From Pseudanabaena sp. ABRG5-3 (lineage in GTDB: Bacteria; Cyanobacteriota; Cyanobacteriia; Pseudanabaenales; Pseudanabaenaceae): a stretch of DNA of 64,000 bases. The DNA is taken from the NCBI RefSeq assembly GCF_003967015.1, contig NZ_AP017560.1:1054001-1118000 (forward strand), written 5' to 3'. Shown here piece after piece: positions 1-9,690 of the stretch (position 1 is its first letter; the number at the start of each line of letters is the position of its first letter). The notes below the pieces were generated by a model, which saw only the letters and a program-made list of their open reading frames with translations, had not been told where the DNA came from and searched no databases. Position numbers and translations under genes: made by a program.

Positions 1-58
1 TTTTCATATCTAATATTTAAAGGGATTCACAAAGGTGTAATTTGAAAATTTTAACGAG

Positions 59-2062
59 TTAATTAATTAACATTTCATGGACTAGCTTAGGACTGTTAGG
101 AATATTAGGACTCTTAGGAATAATCACAGTAAAAGTTGTTCCTTCATTGATCGCACTTTCTACTCCAATTACGCCATTATGTAAATCAACACATTTTTTG
201 ACAATAGCTAATCCCAGCCCAGTTCCAGATATATTGCCAACATTTCTAGCTCGATAAAATGAATCAAATAACTTTGTTTGATCATCAATGGGAATACCGA
301 TGCCGTGATCTTGTACCTTTAAAACTGCATTATTATGTTGCTGCATTAGCCATAGATATATCATTCCCCCATCTGGCGTATATTTAATCGCATTACTTAA
401 AAGATTTGTAATAATTTGACGCATGAGTTTAACATCACATCTAATATTTAGAGTTGTTAAATCAGTATCATCCAAGTTATTGGGTACAGCAAAGAAACTA
501 ATACTATGTTCTTTAGTACTTAGTTGGATTTCTTCAGAAATATTTTGACAAAAAGCAACGAGTTCAACTATTTCTGGATTGAAGTCTAATTTGTTAACTT
601 CAGCTCGATTTACAGTGAGGACATCATCCAGTAAATTCACCATGTGACTCACACTCGATTGAATGCGTTGCAGATGATTATTTTTCTTGTCTTCAGTTAA
701 GCGATCGCTATAATTCTCTAGAATTGATGATGAGGATGAAATAATCGTAAGTGGAGTCCGAAACTCATGGGATGCTGTCGAAATAAAGTTAGAACGTAGT
801 TGACTGAGTTCTTTTTCTTTGGCTAATGATTGACGAATGCCATTTTCCATTTCTTTGCGCTCTGTCCCATCTCGACATACACAGATTAGCCCCACACCTT
901 GAACCATCGTCAGTGATAGTTCTTCGACAAATGTACTGCCATCCCGTCGTTTGGCGATCGCTTCCCCTCGCCATTTTTGAGTTTCACCAATGATGGGGAA
1001 AACTTCTTGCTCAATGCGCTGTACCTCATCAGGATAGTAAAATACTTTCCAAGTTTCACCAATCAACTCGCTAGGATGTTGATAACCAAACAATTCAAGA
1101 TGGGCAGCATTAATATAAATATATTTGCCATCTTCATTAACAACAGCGATGCCATCAATGCTAGCTTCGATCGCTGCGATGAGTCTTTGTAAAGTTTGAG
1201 TACGTTCAGCTACTCTATTCTCTAGCTCAAGATTGAGTTCATGTACTGTTTTCAGAGCTTGTTGCAGTTCTGATTCCTTTTGCTTCCAAGCGGTAAGATC
1301 GCTATTAGTACCAGAGATACGGATCGCTTTACCCGTATCATCTCGCTGCAAAAGGGCTCTCGCGTAAATGGGCACATAATGCCCTTGTTTATGCAATAAA
1401 CGATATTCAAATTCGAGGAGATGTTGCTGATTATTACTTTCAGTAGTAATCATTTTGGCGTTTACGCGATCGCGATCGTCTGGATGTATTAACTTCTGCC
1501 AATTCTCGAATGATGATTCTATCTCTCCATCTATATATCCCAACATATCCCACCAACGAGTAGAGTTATAAGCCTGATTTTGTAATAGATCAAGATCCCA
1601 CCAACCATCATTAGAACCTTTTAAAACTAGGGATAATTGTTCTTTGACCTTTTCTAAATTTTGGGTGACTTTTGTTAACTGCAAATGGTTTTTAATACGC
1701 GCCAAGAGTTCTCGCACATTAAAAGGTTTAGTAATATAATCTACAGCTCCCATTTCAAAGCCTTTGACTTTACTTTCTATATCGTTTAAGGCTGTCATAA
1801 AAATGACAGGAATTGCAGAGGTTTTCTGATCTTTTTTGAGCTTTTGACAGACAGTAAAACCATCCATATCAGGCATATGGATATCTAGCAAGATTAGATC
1901 TGGTAATTGTCGATTGACTATTGTTATTGCTCGCTCCCCACTATTGGCAATAGCCAAATCATACCCCTCAGCAATTAAAACCTCTGAAAGAACATTAAGG
2001 TTTGCTGGCTCATCATCCACAATCAGAATTAATCCTTGTAGATTCATTGACTCTAGCAGCAT
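59..2062 (-). CDS. Hybrid sensor histidine kinase (REC-PAS-PAS-HisKA-HATPase)
   Basis: A soluble two-component sensor of 667 residues with no membrane segment. Residues 11-125 are a receiver domain with phospho-acceptor Asp60 (LPDLILLDIHMPDMDG) and the KPF loop. Two PAS domains follow (about 140-262 and 292-405; the first has the LGY...HPDD pattern and a PAC-like end, the second ends CRDGTERKEME), separated by a short coiled coil. HisKA carries TASHEFRTPLT near residue 432, and the HATPase has NLLSNAIKYTPDGG, DHGIGIP and GTGLGLAIV. All catalytic boxes are intact. The receiver-first order suggests it is controlled by an upstream kinase or acts in a phosphorelay; the ligand is unknown. ATG at 2062 or at 2047 could be the start. 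No partner regulator is adjacent. Confidence 0.9.
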   Translation of the reverse strand: MLLESMNLQGLILIVDDEPANLNVLSEVLIAEGYDLAIANSGERAITIVNRQLPDLILLDIHMPDMDGFTVCQKLKKDQKTSAIPVIFMTALNDIESKVKGFEMGAVDYITKPFNVRELLARIKNHLQLTKVTQNLEKVKEQLSLVLKGSNDGWWDLDLLQNQAYNSTRWWDMLGYIDGEIESSFENWQKLIHPDDRDRVNAKMITTESNNQQHLLEFEYRLLHKQGHYVPIYARALLQRDDTGKAIRISGTNSDLTAWKQKESELQQALKTVHELNLELENRVAERTQTLQRLIAAIEASIDGIAVVNEDGKYIYINAAHLELFGYQHPSELIGETWKVFYYPDEVQRIEQEVFPIIGETQKWRGEAIAKRRDGSTFVEELSLTMVQGVGLICVCRDGTERKEMENGIRQSLAKEKELSQLRSNFISTASHEFRTPLTIISSSSSILENYSDRLTEDKKNNHLQRIQSSVSHMVNLLDDVLTVNRAEVNKLDFNPEIVELVAFCQNISEEIQLSTKEHSISFFAVPNNLDDTDLTTLNIRCDVKLMRQIITNLLSNAIKYTPDGGMIYLWLMQQHNNAVLKVQDHGIGIPIDDQTKLFDSFYRARNVGNISGTGLGLAIVKKCVDLHNGVIGVESAINEGTTFTVIIPKSPNIPNSPKLVHEMLIN

Positions 2063-2491
2063 AGGTGTATTTCTTATAAATTATTTCAAATCAATGAGTA
2101 ACCTCGCCGCAAGCGGACGGGGCATCAAATGCTTTCTTAATAGAATATACTCACACCACAAAGCAGTATGGTATCTACCCTCATTAAGTCGAATACAAAT
2201 CCTTGTAATTACTAGATATAAATACCCCCACTAAGAAATTGGTTGAGTTCATAATCAATGAAAATGGATTATGAAGAAAACCATCAGGATTACAAGTTAT
2301 TACAAAACAAAAATACAACAAACTATAAGCTTGAGTAATTCGTTGTATTTTTATAATTACAGTTCTTATCCTATTCCCTTTCAATAAGCATAACATAGAC
2401 CTTTTGAAAAAACTATGTTTTTACGAGTTTATACTTAGCGATTTATAGCATTTTTGATATTCATAAATGGTAAAAATTGCGAGATATCCAC

Positions 2492-2546
2492 TAATTAATC
2501 AATAATCTTCTTCTATCGAAACTAGAAGAAGATTATTGATTAATTA
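2492..2546. repeat. Perfect inverted repeat, 24-bp arms, 7-nt loop
   Basis: Arms 2492-2515 and 2523-2546 are exact reverse complements (TAATTAATCAATAATC..., A/T rich with an AAGAAGA core). The loop is TCGAAAC. It does not share the GC-NNN-GC apex of the other palindromes. There is no T-tract, so a terminator role is uncertain. Confidence 0.85.
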
Positions 2547-2607
2547 CTTCGATTCTTAATTTCACCGTAGATCAGGATTACTGCTAAGCACTAAGCAGTT
2601 GAGCATA

Positions 2608-2670
2608 ATATAAAACCCAAAAAGCTGTAGCGCACGCTGCGCGTGCGCTACAGCTTTTTGGGTTTTATAT
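2608..2670. repeat. Perfect palindrome, 30-bp arms, 3-nt loop (AAACCC family)
   Basis: Arms 2608-2637 and 2641-2670 match perfectly around TGC. The arm reads AAACCCAAAAAGCTGTAGCG then CACGC. The element at 22945-22995 has nearly the same arm (AAACCCAAAGCCTGTGGCGC), so this is a dispersed repeat family rather than a gene-specific terminator. Confidence 0.9.
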
Positions 2671-2741
2671 TTAATTGCGCCTAGCTACTTATAAAGCGTT
2701 ATACAATTTCTTGAGGCGATTAACTTTCACAATATCGAATT

Positions 2742-3623
2742 ATGACTTGGCAATGGTTCAATCTTGCATTTAAGCTTCAAGGCTCCGTCGCACCGATTAT
2801 TTTGCCGAGGGTTCTCATTTTTGCAGGCTTTGCGTTGGTGGTGTCTGTATTTCACTATTACGAACCTCAAATATCTCTCCAAGTCTTGGGCGATCTCACC
2901 AATAATGTTGTTTTTAATCTCGTTTTAGGTTTGCTCCTCGTCTTTCGCACCAATACCGCCTACGATCGCTATTGGGAAGGACGCAAAGCATGGGGAACCT
3001 TAGTGGTAAATATTCGGAATTTGTCGAGACTCATGCAGATTGGTATCAAATCTTCTGAAGGTGAAGAACAGCAACAAAAAGAGCAATCGATTAAGTTCTT
3101 AACTGCTTTTGCGATCGCCACGAAACGACATCTTCGTAATGAAGAACTTAATCAGGATTTAGAAGCAATTCTCACGGAAGCAGAAATTGAGAAATTAAAG
3201 AATTCTCAACATGTACCTCTAGAATTGACGCTATGGTTGGGAGACTACCTGCACCAGCAAGTGCAAAGCGATCGCATAGATACCAATTATTTTGTGGCGA
3301 TGAACAGTCATCTCAATGCTCTAGTTGAGGGTTTAACCAGTTGCGAACGTATTCTCAAAACACCATTGCCCATTGCCTACTGTATCTATTTGAAGCGTTT
3401 AATTTTGATTTATTGCATCGGTTTACCATTCCATCTAGTAATTGAGATTCATTGGTTAACAGCGATCGCCGTCGGGTTAGTCAGTTTCATCTTGCTGGGA
3501 GTAGAACAAATTGGCAATGAAATCGAAAATCCCTTTGGACATGATTTTAACGATTTACCGATCGATGCAATTTGTGAAGGTGTGACAGCAAATGTGGAAC
3601 AGGCGATCGCTTTTGGGAAATAA
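2742..3623 (+). CDS. Bestrophin family protein (UPF0187), membrane anion channel
   Basis: A 293-residue integral membrane protein of the bestrophin family, which forms anion channels; in photosynthetic organisms, members carry chloride or bicarbonate across thylakoid membranes. The sequence shows an N-terminal hydrophobic segment (about 17-40) and a second (about 52-66) leading into the family signature VFRTNTAYDRYWEGRKAW, then a hydrophilic helical middle region and a C-terminal hydrophobic pair (about 210-255) followed by the conserved NEIENPFGHDFNDLPID. It is a single gene following a hairpin-rich spacer, convergent with the PmbA gene. The length matches bacterial bestrophins. The ion and the membrane are inferred only from the family. 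Confidence 0.88.
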   Translation: MTWQWFNLAFKLQGSVAPIILPRVLIFAGFALVVSVFHYYEPQISLQVLGDLTNNVVFNLVLGLLLVFRTNTAYDRYWEGRKAWGTLVVNIRNLSRLMQIGIKSSEGEEQQQKEQSIKFLTAFAIATKRHLRNEELNQDLEAILTEAEIEKLKNSQHVPLELTLWLGDYLHQQVQSDRIDTNYFVAMNSHLNALVEGLTSCERILKTPLPIAYCIYLKRLILIYCIGLPFHLVIEIHWLTAIAVGLVSFILLGVEQIGNEIENPFGHDFNDLPIDAICEGVTANVEQAIAFGK

Positions 3624-3641
3624 AGCGCACTGCGCTTTTGC

Positions 3642-4946
3642 TCAAGCGTCACGACTAGTAATAGATATGCCTTCAACAATCATGGCTGGTACATAGAGCG
3701 AACCATGCCATTGGCGATCGCTAGCAACCGTCGTCACTTGATTCAGCAATGCATAGACATTTCCTGACAGCATCGTGTCTTTGACCCGCCCAACGATTTT
3801 GCCATTTTTGACGCGATAGCCCAAATCGACATTAACCGAGAAATCTCCCGACAAATCCGTATCATCACCCAAAACTTGATCGACGATTAACCCATTTTTT
3901 AAAGTTGCCGCAAGTTCTAAAACATCGCCTTGAATAGTTTCCCTAGCGGCGATCGCGAGATTAAATAACCCCGGACTCGGATAGTTGCCCAAATCTCCGC
4001 GAAAACCGTTACCTGTAGCCGCAATTCCTAAATCTTTACAGGTACGCATATCACCATAAAATCCTTGCAAAATGCCATGATCAATCCAAGTAACTTCCTG
4101 CGTAGGTGTGCCTTCATCGTCAAAAGGAGCGCTATAAACTCCAAAATCTGGATGTTGACTGACGGTGAAAATATCAGAAATCACTGGTTTTCCGATTTTG
4201 TCGAGCCAAGGTGTCGCCTTTTGCTGCACTTGTCTACCACTCATCGCGATCGCTACCACCCCCCACAGTAAATCTGCGGCCTTGCCTGTAAAAATGACTG
4301 ATACTTTACCCGATGGCGCTTTAGCATTCTTCTTAGACCAGTCGAGATATTGCAATACTTTTTGGGCAATTACTTCAGGATTCACATTTCCCCGTTCCGA
4401 CTGTCCATACCAAACATTGAGAAAGTCATCGCCTCGTGTCAACTCGGCACTGAGAGAGCCATCCACCGTAATGTCAGTATAGCCACAGTCTAAACCTTTG
4501 CTATTAAGAATTCGCACCGTTTCCCGACCACATTCCCATTCCGCACCACAAATTGCTTCAGGATAGCGATTTAGCACCTGTGTGATCGCTGATTTTCCCC
4601 AGTCCACCATTTGCTCAACGCTCACTTCCTGCCCACACAGCTTGGGATAGTCCGTAATGGTTGAGTTGCGTAATAAAATCTCTTCAGGCTCATTTAATGC
4701 ACTCAAGGCGATCGCTTGTTCTACCAAGTCCTTTGCCTCTACCGCACCATAGGCGATCGCTAAACCTACGCGACTATCTTTCCAAATCCGCAAGCCAACG
4801 CCTTCAGAATCAACACTTTCTAGCTGCTTAAGTCGATTTGCCTCAAAAAATACAGGTCGCGAAGTTGAGCGGGATTCATAGACTTCTGCCGCTTCACAGC
4901 CAGATTTGAGAGAAAGTTCTAATAATTCTTCAGGTTGGATGGGCAT
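3642..4946 (-). CDS. TldD/PmbA family protein, PmbA (TldE) type
   Basis: A 434-residue member of the TldD/PmbA family, whose heterodimers form a metalloprotease acting on unfolded peptides and on peptide natural products. No HExxH metal motif is visible, which fits the non-catalytic PmbA/TldE subunit. Family hallmarks seen: an N-terminal region with VGLRIWKDSRVGLAIAYGAV, a central FDDEGTP (about residue 283), and a C-terminal SGDFSVNVDLGYRVKNGKIV strand region. No tldD partner is in the window, so the catalytic subunit is presumably elsewhere. ATG at 4946 is the best start. The gene is convergent with the bestrophin gene, 18 bases apart. Confidence 0.85.
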   Translation of the reverse strand: MPIQPEELLELSLKSGCEAAEVYESRSTSRPVFFEANRLKQLESVDSEGVGLRIWKDSRVGLAIAYGAVEAKDLVEQAIALSALNEPEEILLRNSTITDYPKLCGQEVSVEQMVDWGKSAITQVLNRYPEAICGAEWECGRETVRILNSKGLDCGYTDITVDGSLSAELTRGDDFLNVWYGQSERGNVNPEVIAQKVLQYLDWSKKNAKAPSGKVSVIFTGKAADLLWGVVAIAMSGRQVQQKATPWLDKIGKPVISDIFTVSQHPDFGVYSAPFDDEGTPTQEVTWIDHGILQGFYGDMRTCKDLGIAATGNGFRGDLGNYPSPGLFNLAIAARETIQGDVLELAATLKNGLIVDQVLGDDTDLSGDFSVNVDLGYRVKNGKIVGRVKDTMLSGNVYALLNQVTTVASDRQWHGSLYVPAMIVEGISITSRDA

Positions 4947-4975
4947 AGAGATTAATTAGGTTTAGTATATTAACT

Positions 4976-5026
4976 TAACGTCAGTTTTTAGCCATTTGTG
5001 CCGCGCTTTGCGCGGCACAAATGGCT
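4976..5026. repeat. Hairpin with AACGTCAGTT flank (17-bp arms, TTT loop)
   Basis: The word TAACGTCAGTT (4976-4986) is followed by a perfect stem 4990-5006 / 5010-5026 (AGCCATTTGTGCCGCGC, loop TTT). The same flank plus a CCATTTG stem recurs at 42150-42212. There is no T-tract after the stem. Confidence 0.85.
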
Positions 5027-5197
5027 ATATCGAAATCATATTAATTTATATTGCTTAGATAAGTTAAGCGTGTAGATATATATGCCAAACGGAGAGTTTA
5101 TTAATGCCATAGCCTCTTTAAAATGTCAGAAAGCAAATATTAGAATATAAATGGAATAGATGGATATAGATAGATCGCTTCTCAATCGAGGTTTGAC

Positions 5198-5641
5198 ATG
5201 ACTAATTTATATACAACTGATTTTTATGGTTGGACACAAGAACAAGTAAACCTGTTACGTCTGAGAAAGCTAGATTCCATTGATATTAACAATTTAATAG
5301 AGGAAATTGAGTCCTTGGGAAAGCAACAACAACAAGAACTTAAAAATCGTTTTGGTGTACTGATTGGTCATTTACTGAAATGGCAGTATCAGCCAAATCG
5401 GCGCAGTAAAAATTGGAAATATACGATCCAAGAACAACGCTTACAAATTATTGATTTAATCGAGCAGAACCCTAGTCTCAAATCCTATCGAGAAGAAGCT
5501 ATTTCTAAGGCTTATCAACTTGGCTTATTTTTAGTCGGGCGCGAAACCCCTATCAATCCCAAAACACTTCCTAAACAATGTCCATATAGCTTTGAGCAAA
5601 TTATGGATATATCTTTCCCCGATGACCTCGAATCCATCTAA
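5198..5641 (+). CDS. DUF29 family protein
   Basis: A 147-residue DUF29 protein. This family is expanded in cyanobacteria and has no established biochemical role. Features seen are the N-terminal YTTDFYGWTQEQ and LRLRKLDSIDINNLIEEIES, the central Q-rich helix and LLKWQYQP, and a C-terminal YSFEQIMDISFPDDL, which together are the full-length family pattern. A GAGG ribosome site lies 8 bases before the ATG. It is a single gene, not obviously in an operon with its neighbours. Confidence 0.85.
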   Translation: MTNLYTTDFYGWTQEQVNLLRLRKLDSIDINNLIEEIESLGKQQQQELKNRFGVLIGHLLKWQYQPNRRSKNWKYTIQEQRLQIIDLIEQNPSLKSYREEAISKAYQLGLFLVGRETPINPKTLPKQCPYSFEQIMDISFPDDLESI

Positions 5642-5716
5642 ACTTATAGCGGGTTTCCAATTGCCATAGGCAATTAGAAACTGCTAAGATTAAATTCCGA
5701 AAAATATCAGAATATA

Positions 5717-6640
5717 GTGGATATACTGCGATCGCTACCCATTGGACTTTATCTCGAACAGCCTATTACATGGCTGCATCGACTCGATCCACGCATTAAA
5801 CTGTTTGGATTGCTGACATTTTTATTGACCCCAATTCAGGCTAATGAGCCTTGGCGGATTGCGATCGCCATTTCCCTGATCATCCTCACCCTCGCTTCAA
5901 AAATTCCGATGCGGGTATGGAAACAGCAAATGGGGATTTTGTTGTTACTGGCATTTATGACCTTAGCGATCGCCACGATTTCACCCGATGGATTTAATGC
6001 CACTGTCCAGCCACGCCGCCCCATCCCTGAGGTGAATATCAGCAATGATAAAACCGTAATTGCATCACCCTTAACCCTCAAATTACAACAGCCCACACCC
6101 TACAATTATGTAATCTGGAAAGCAGGCAGTATCACGATTACTCGTAAATCCCGTGAGTTAGGTGTGCGTGTTTGTACGTTGATTTTCACCTATCTCTATG
6201 CACCGACGTTATTTCTGCTGGTTACGGCTCCCGAAGAAATTACTGCGGCGATCGCTTCTATATTTGCGCCATTAAAATTTTTCAAAGTGCCAATTACGGA
6301 AGTTGTCCTCACCCTCACGCTTGCACTGCGTTTTGTCCCTCTAGTATTAGAAGAAGTTCAAAATCTTGCTAGAGCGATGCGTACCCGTTCCATTAATTGG
6401 AAAAGGCTAGGCTTTAAGCGCACTACCCAAATTTGGCTAATTCTGGCAGAAAGATTGATCGACAATCTGTTCATTCGTGCTGAACAGACTGCCAGTGCCA
6501 TGCAGGTGCGCGGTTTCACTAGTCCTAATACGCATCTTGTCGTGTGGAATCCCTTGAAATTGTTACCTCGCGATATCCTTTTACTAATTCTCTTAGTTGG
6601 AATCTGGGGAGTCAGAGTTTACTACGGTAATGAGTTTTAA
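5717..6640 (+). CDS. Energy-coupling factor transporter transmembrane subunit (EcfT/CbiQ family)
   Basis: A 307-residue membrane protein of the EcfT/CbiQ family, the transmembrane scaffold of ECF vitamin or metal importers. It starts with LYLEQPITWLHRLDPRIKLF, typical of the family N-terminus, has about five hydrophobic segments, and carries the Ala-Arg-Gly coupling region near residue 265 (TASAMQVRGF). A polar insertion of about 40 residues (roughly 90-135, with KTVIASPLTLKLQQP) lies between hydrophobic segments, as is common in cyanobacterial members. The start is GTG at 5717. No ATPase (EcfA) or substrate component is next to it, so the substrate is unknown and these are probably encoded elsewhere. 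Confidence 0.82.
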   Translation: MDILRSLPIGLYLEQPITWLHRLDPRIKLFGLLTFLLTPIQANEPWRIAIAISLIILTLASKIPMRVWKQQMGILLLLAFMTLAIATISPDGFNATVQPRRPIPEVNISNDKTVIASPLTLKLQQPTPYNYVIWKAGSITITRKSRELGVRVCTLIFTYLYAPTLFLLVTAPEEITAAIASIFAPLKFFKVPITEVVLTLTLALRFVPLVLEEVQNLARAMRTRSINWKRLGFKRTTQIWLILAERLIDNLFIRAEQTASAMQVRGFTSPNTHLVVWNPLKLLPRDILLLILLVGIWGVRVYYGNEF

Positions 6641-6652
6641 AAAAGAATTGTA

Positions 6653-6686
6653 AGAAAGGAGCAGTACCTTGCACTGCTCCTTTTTT
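6653..6686. terminator. Bidirectional terminator between ecfT-like gene and era
   Basis: Stem AAAGGAGCAGT / ACTGCTCCTTT (6655-6665 and 6673-6683) followed by a T-run on the plus strand and preceded by A-rich sequence for the minus strand. It lies between convergent genes. Confidence 0.75.
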
Positions 6687-7593
6687 ATTCCACACGATAA
6701 CCAAGGTCTGATAGTTGAAACCGTGACGATCTCCATTTGGGTTGGACTTTGACAAAAATCTCCAAATGGACAGAACCCATAATTAATTTCTGCATTTGCT
6801 GTCTAGCATTTGTCCCAATCTCCTTCAGCATTTGCCCCTTCTTCCCAATTAAAATTCCCTTTTGCGAATCCCGTTCCACATGGACAGTTGCCATTACTCG
6901 CGTAATTTTGGGCTGTTCATCCACTTGATCGATACTGACTGCTACTGAATGCGGAATTTCTTCGCGAGTCAGCAAGAGAATCTGTTCGCGAATCAACTCA
7001 CCCATAATGAAACGCTCAGGCTGATCGGTAACTAAATCGGGTGGATAGTAATAGGGACCTAAGGGCAAGCGATCGCACATCATTGTCTGCAAAGCTTCGA
7101 GTCCTTCACCCGTCACCGATGAAAACTTAGCCGCTTGCCAACCATGTTCGGCAGCAAAGCTTTCATAACTAGCGAGGATCTCTTCCGCATTTTCATCAAG
7201 CATATCAATCTTATTGATGCCTAGAATTGCAGGAACTTTGCTCTGTAAAATTGTTTCGGCAACAAAGCGATCGCCTGTTCCCATAAACACGCTACCATCA
7301 ACCACCAATACCGTTGCATCAACGGAAGAGATTGCGCCAATCGCATTTTTGACAATGGTTTGACCGAGTAAATGATGGGGTTTATGGATTCCGGGAGTAT
7401 CTACTAGCACGATTTGGGCTTCGGACAATGTCAGAATGCCACGTAACCGATTGCGCGTAGTTTGGGCAACGGGCGAAGTTATCGCAATTTTTTGACCAAT
7501 GAGGGCATTGAGCAAGGTGGACTTACCGACATTGGGTCGTCCTACTAATGCTACAAAGCCCGATTTAAAACCTTCGCCCGATTCTGGAATCAT
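6685..7593 (-). CDS. era: GTPase Era
   Basis: A 302-residue Ras-like GTPase with a C-terminal KH domain that binds the 3' end of 16S rRNA and helps 30S subunit assembly. G1 is GRPNVGKS (residues 18-25), G3 is DTPGIHKPHH, and G4 is NKIDMLD. The KH domain holds GILIGKKGQMLKEIG near residue 255. Length and motif order are those of intact Era. The ATG at 7593 begins MIPESGEGFKSGFVAL. It is a single gene, convergent with the ecfT-like gene through a shared terminator. Confidence 0.97.
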   Translation of the reverse strand: MIPESGEGFKSGFVALVGRPNVGKSTLLNALIGQKIAITSPVAQTTRNRLRGILTLSEAQIVLVDTPGIHKPHHLLGQTIVKNAIGAISSVDATVLVVDGSVFMGTGDRFVAETILQSKVPAILGINKIDMLDENAEEILASYESFAAEHGWQAAKFSSVTGEGLEALQTMMCDRLPLGPYYYPPDLVTDQPERFIMGELIREQILLLTREEIPHSVAVSIDQVDEQPKITRVMATVHVERDSQKGILIGKKGQMLKEIGTNARQQMQKLIMGSVHLEIFVKVQPKWRSSRFQLSDLGYRVE

Positions 7594-7897
7594 GATTATT
7601 TGTGATCGCTGTATTTGAGATAGGCAACAATTATACCCTGCCCTAAATTACGATCCTCAAAGCTTAAGCTCTTGGACTCAGGGTTTATTCACAGAACTTT
7701 GATGGCAATCACAAAATTTTTGACCAGATCATAATGAAATGGGCATTTCCACTCATCTCCTATTAGCTGACCAGTTAAAATGAAAATAAGGTGCGTTCTA
7801 TTTCATGAACGCACTCTACGGGATCGGCGATCGCACTATTTATTCAAGATACGGATTAATATTGCCAAATAATTATCCTTTCAAATTGCTAATATGG
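7594..7897. other. Spacer between era and the AbiE module
   Basis: About 300 bases without a supported gene. It has one small stem, GTGCGTTC / GAACGCAC (7791-7798 and 7807-7814), and a HIP1-like site. It marks the left edge of the accessory island. Confidence 0.5.
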
Positions 7898-8764
7898 TTA
7901 TGACCATGGCAATGATCTATAAAAATCGGCGACTTTTTGAAATAACTCATCAAAGTCTGGAAGATCATCCTCTATCTCATCTTTAAGAGTGTGATAGTCT
8001 TTTTGAGCTCTGGATTTTAACTCTGGGTTCTCAAATGAATTTATATCTGGCGCAATCCCTCTTGCTTTCGATTTAAAAATCAAGGAATTCAAGATTTTTC
8101 TTCTTTCAAAACTGTCAATATCTCCTAATCTTTCGACTAGTAAGTTCAAGTCATAAACATCTTGTCTACGACTTCTATTTCTAGAAACTTGCTGTAATAA
8201 TGAGCGATACTTTTCGGCTATTAAATCTGTTAATGAATAAGCCAAAATGCCTTCTTTAAGATTTAGCTTTAAATCCTCAATATTCAGAGTTGCCTCATTC
8301 AAACTATAATCAATTGATACGGTATTCGTTGACTGCAAAGATAATAATCGCTTATGCTGAGGTGTCCCTTTATATGCATATCCTACTGTCATCCTAATTG
8401 ATGGATATGTAGATTTACTATCCTTTGGCTGTAACTTACTACTTTGTACACGACAATCTAAATCATAATCTAATTCCTCAACCATCTGGGCTAGGCTACT
8501 ATCCAAAGATTTACGAACGCCATCTTCCGTAATCTCACCACCGAGTTGTCTCTCCGTAGAAAAGTCGATATCTTTTGTAAAGCGATGACTTTTATATCTT
8601 ATCGCTAACAAAATGCCTCCTTTCAAAATCATGTTTGCTTTTAAGTTACTATCTGAAGCAATTGCCGACAAGATAGTATGTACAGCCTGACGAAACTCCT
8701 TATTACTTGTAGTTGATGCCTCTTCAACCCAGTCTTTGATATCATATTCCTCGATTTCACTCAT
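7898..8764 (-). CDS. AbiEii/AbiGii-type nucleotidyltransferase toxin
   Basis: A 288-residue protein of the AbiEii/AbiGii family, the toxin of type IV toxin-antitoxin and abortive infection systems; characterised members are nucleotidyltransferases that modify tRNA or other RNA. The catalytic core is visible as MILKGGILLAIRYKSHRFTK followed directly by DIDFS, that is, the GG motif and the DxD. A second conserved stretch, DLIAEKYRSLLQQ...RRQDVYDLNLL, gives the family's K and D residues. Start ATG at 8764 overlaps the abiEi stop by one base (TGATG), so the two are translationally coupled. It is the second gene of the module. No frameshift is seen, so it is probably functional. Confidence 0.88.
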   Translation of the reverse strand: MSEIEEYDIKDWVEEASTTSNKEFRQAVHTILSAIASDSNLKANMILKGGILLAIRYKSHRFTKDIDFSTERQLGGEITEDGVRKSLDSSLAQMVEELDYDLDCRVQSSKLQPKDSKSTYPSIRMTVGYAYKGTPQHKRLLSLQSTNTVSIDYSLNEATLNIEDLKLNLKEGILAYSLTDLIAEKYRSLLQQVSRNRSRRQDVYDLNLLVERLGDIDSFERRKILNSLIFKSKARGIAPDINSFENPELKSRAQKDYHTLKDEIEDDLPDFDELFQKVADFYRSLPWS

Positions 8765-9666
8765 CAAGCACTATTCCTGAAAATATTCAAAGAGATTTTC
8801 CATTTTTCTGACCATTCGGGAGAGTAATCTGAGCTTGAATCAATCTTTCTCGATCCACCCCTTTGAGCAAATGAAGACCAGCCATTAATAATCTCATTAT
8901 TATTAATACCTAAACGCTCATTCAAAATATAGCCTGCCCTAACCTTATCGATAGGCTCTCCATTTTTATCAATATCATCAGTTATCAATCTGAGATATTT
9001 TTCTCCATATTCATCAAATACATCCAATACATGATTGATCCCTCCACACAGTTCAGGGTTTCTTAACATATCAAGGAATGTCCTTCCTATAGTCGAAACT
9101 CTAAGCGATCTTCCTCTAACATTTTTATATGATCCCAAATGCTTGGAACTCAGGCAATGAATCTCTGTCTTATCAATCTTATTCATGTTTGGTCTGACTA
9201 ATCTTGGCAACCCATGCTCATAATAGCTTTCAAAATCATCGCCCAAATCTTTCTGCATTTTCTCTTTTGCTAAAGATCGCCAAGTATTATTCGGAGGGGA
9301 AGATATAAATAATTTTTTTGGCATTCGATCAGTTAAACCATGATACGACATGGCACTTAAATGAGAGATATAGCAAAAAGGGTCAACTGTACAGGCTATA
9401 TCTTCAGGATCGCCATTAGATCGACCAAGAAGAGTAAAAATCTTGGGGAGAGTTTTATGAGGAAACAAAACCCCTTCATCTATTAATAGATTTAAGTATT
9501 TAGAAATATCTGCTTTTTCCGCAAAGTCCTTCTGAAGATTTACAGGTTTATCATCATAAACCTTGCTTCGGTATATTTTGTTTACAGTTAATCCAAACTG
9601 ATATTTAGAGATGATGGGCTGATCTAAATTACCAAGTGATAATGTGATTGCTTTGATGGCATCCAT
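8764..9666 (-). CDS. AbiEi-type antitoxin / transcriptional regulator
   Basis: A 300-residue protein of the AbiEi family, the antitoxin partner of AbiEii; AbiEi proteins have an N-terminal winged helix that represses their own promoter and a C-terminal domain needed for antitoxicity. Seen here: the YLNLLIDEGVLFP / FTLLGR N-terminal part and the AbiEi signature HLSAMSYHGLTDRMPKKLF, then a RTFLDMLRNPELCGG segment typical of the family. It precedes abiEii with a TGATG overlap. A perfect 65-bp palindrome starts 25 bases upstream of its ATG and is a candidate operator. The lower G+C and absence of HIP1 sites in both genes suggest acquisition by transfer. Confidence 0.85.
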   Translation of the reverse strand: MDAIKAITLSLGNLDQPIISKYQFGLTVNKIYRSKVYDDKPVNLQKDFAEKADISKYLNLLIDEGVLFPHKTLPKIFTLLGRSNGDPEDIACTVDPFCYISHLSAMSYHGLTDRMPKKLFISSPPNNTWRSLAKEKMQKDLGDDFESYYEHGLPRLVRPNMNKIDKTEIHCLSSKHLGSYKNVRGRSLRVSTIGRTFLDMLRNPELCGGINHVLDVFDEYGEKYLRLITDDIDKNGEPIDKVRAGYILNERLGINNNEIINGWSSFAQRGGSRKIDSSSDYSPEWSEKWKISLNIFRNSA

Positions 9667-9690
9667 AATTAGCTGGTATTTAAAAAACTG

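Larger units (their letters stand above)
2063..2741. other. Long intergenic region with two hairpins
   Basis: No convincing gene in 679 bases. It contains two perfect palindromes, listed separately (2492-2546 and 2608-2670), and a small CCGC-AA-GCGG stem near 2107. Short open frames on both strands lack ribosome sites and any recognisable family. Confidence 0.6.
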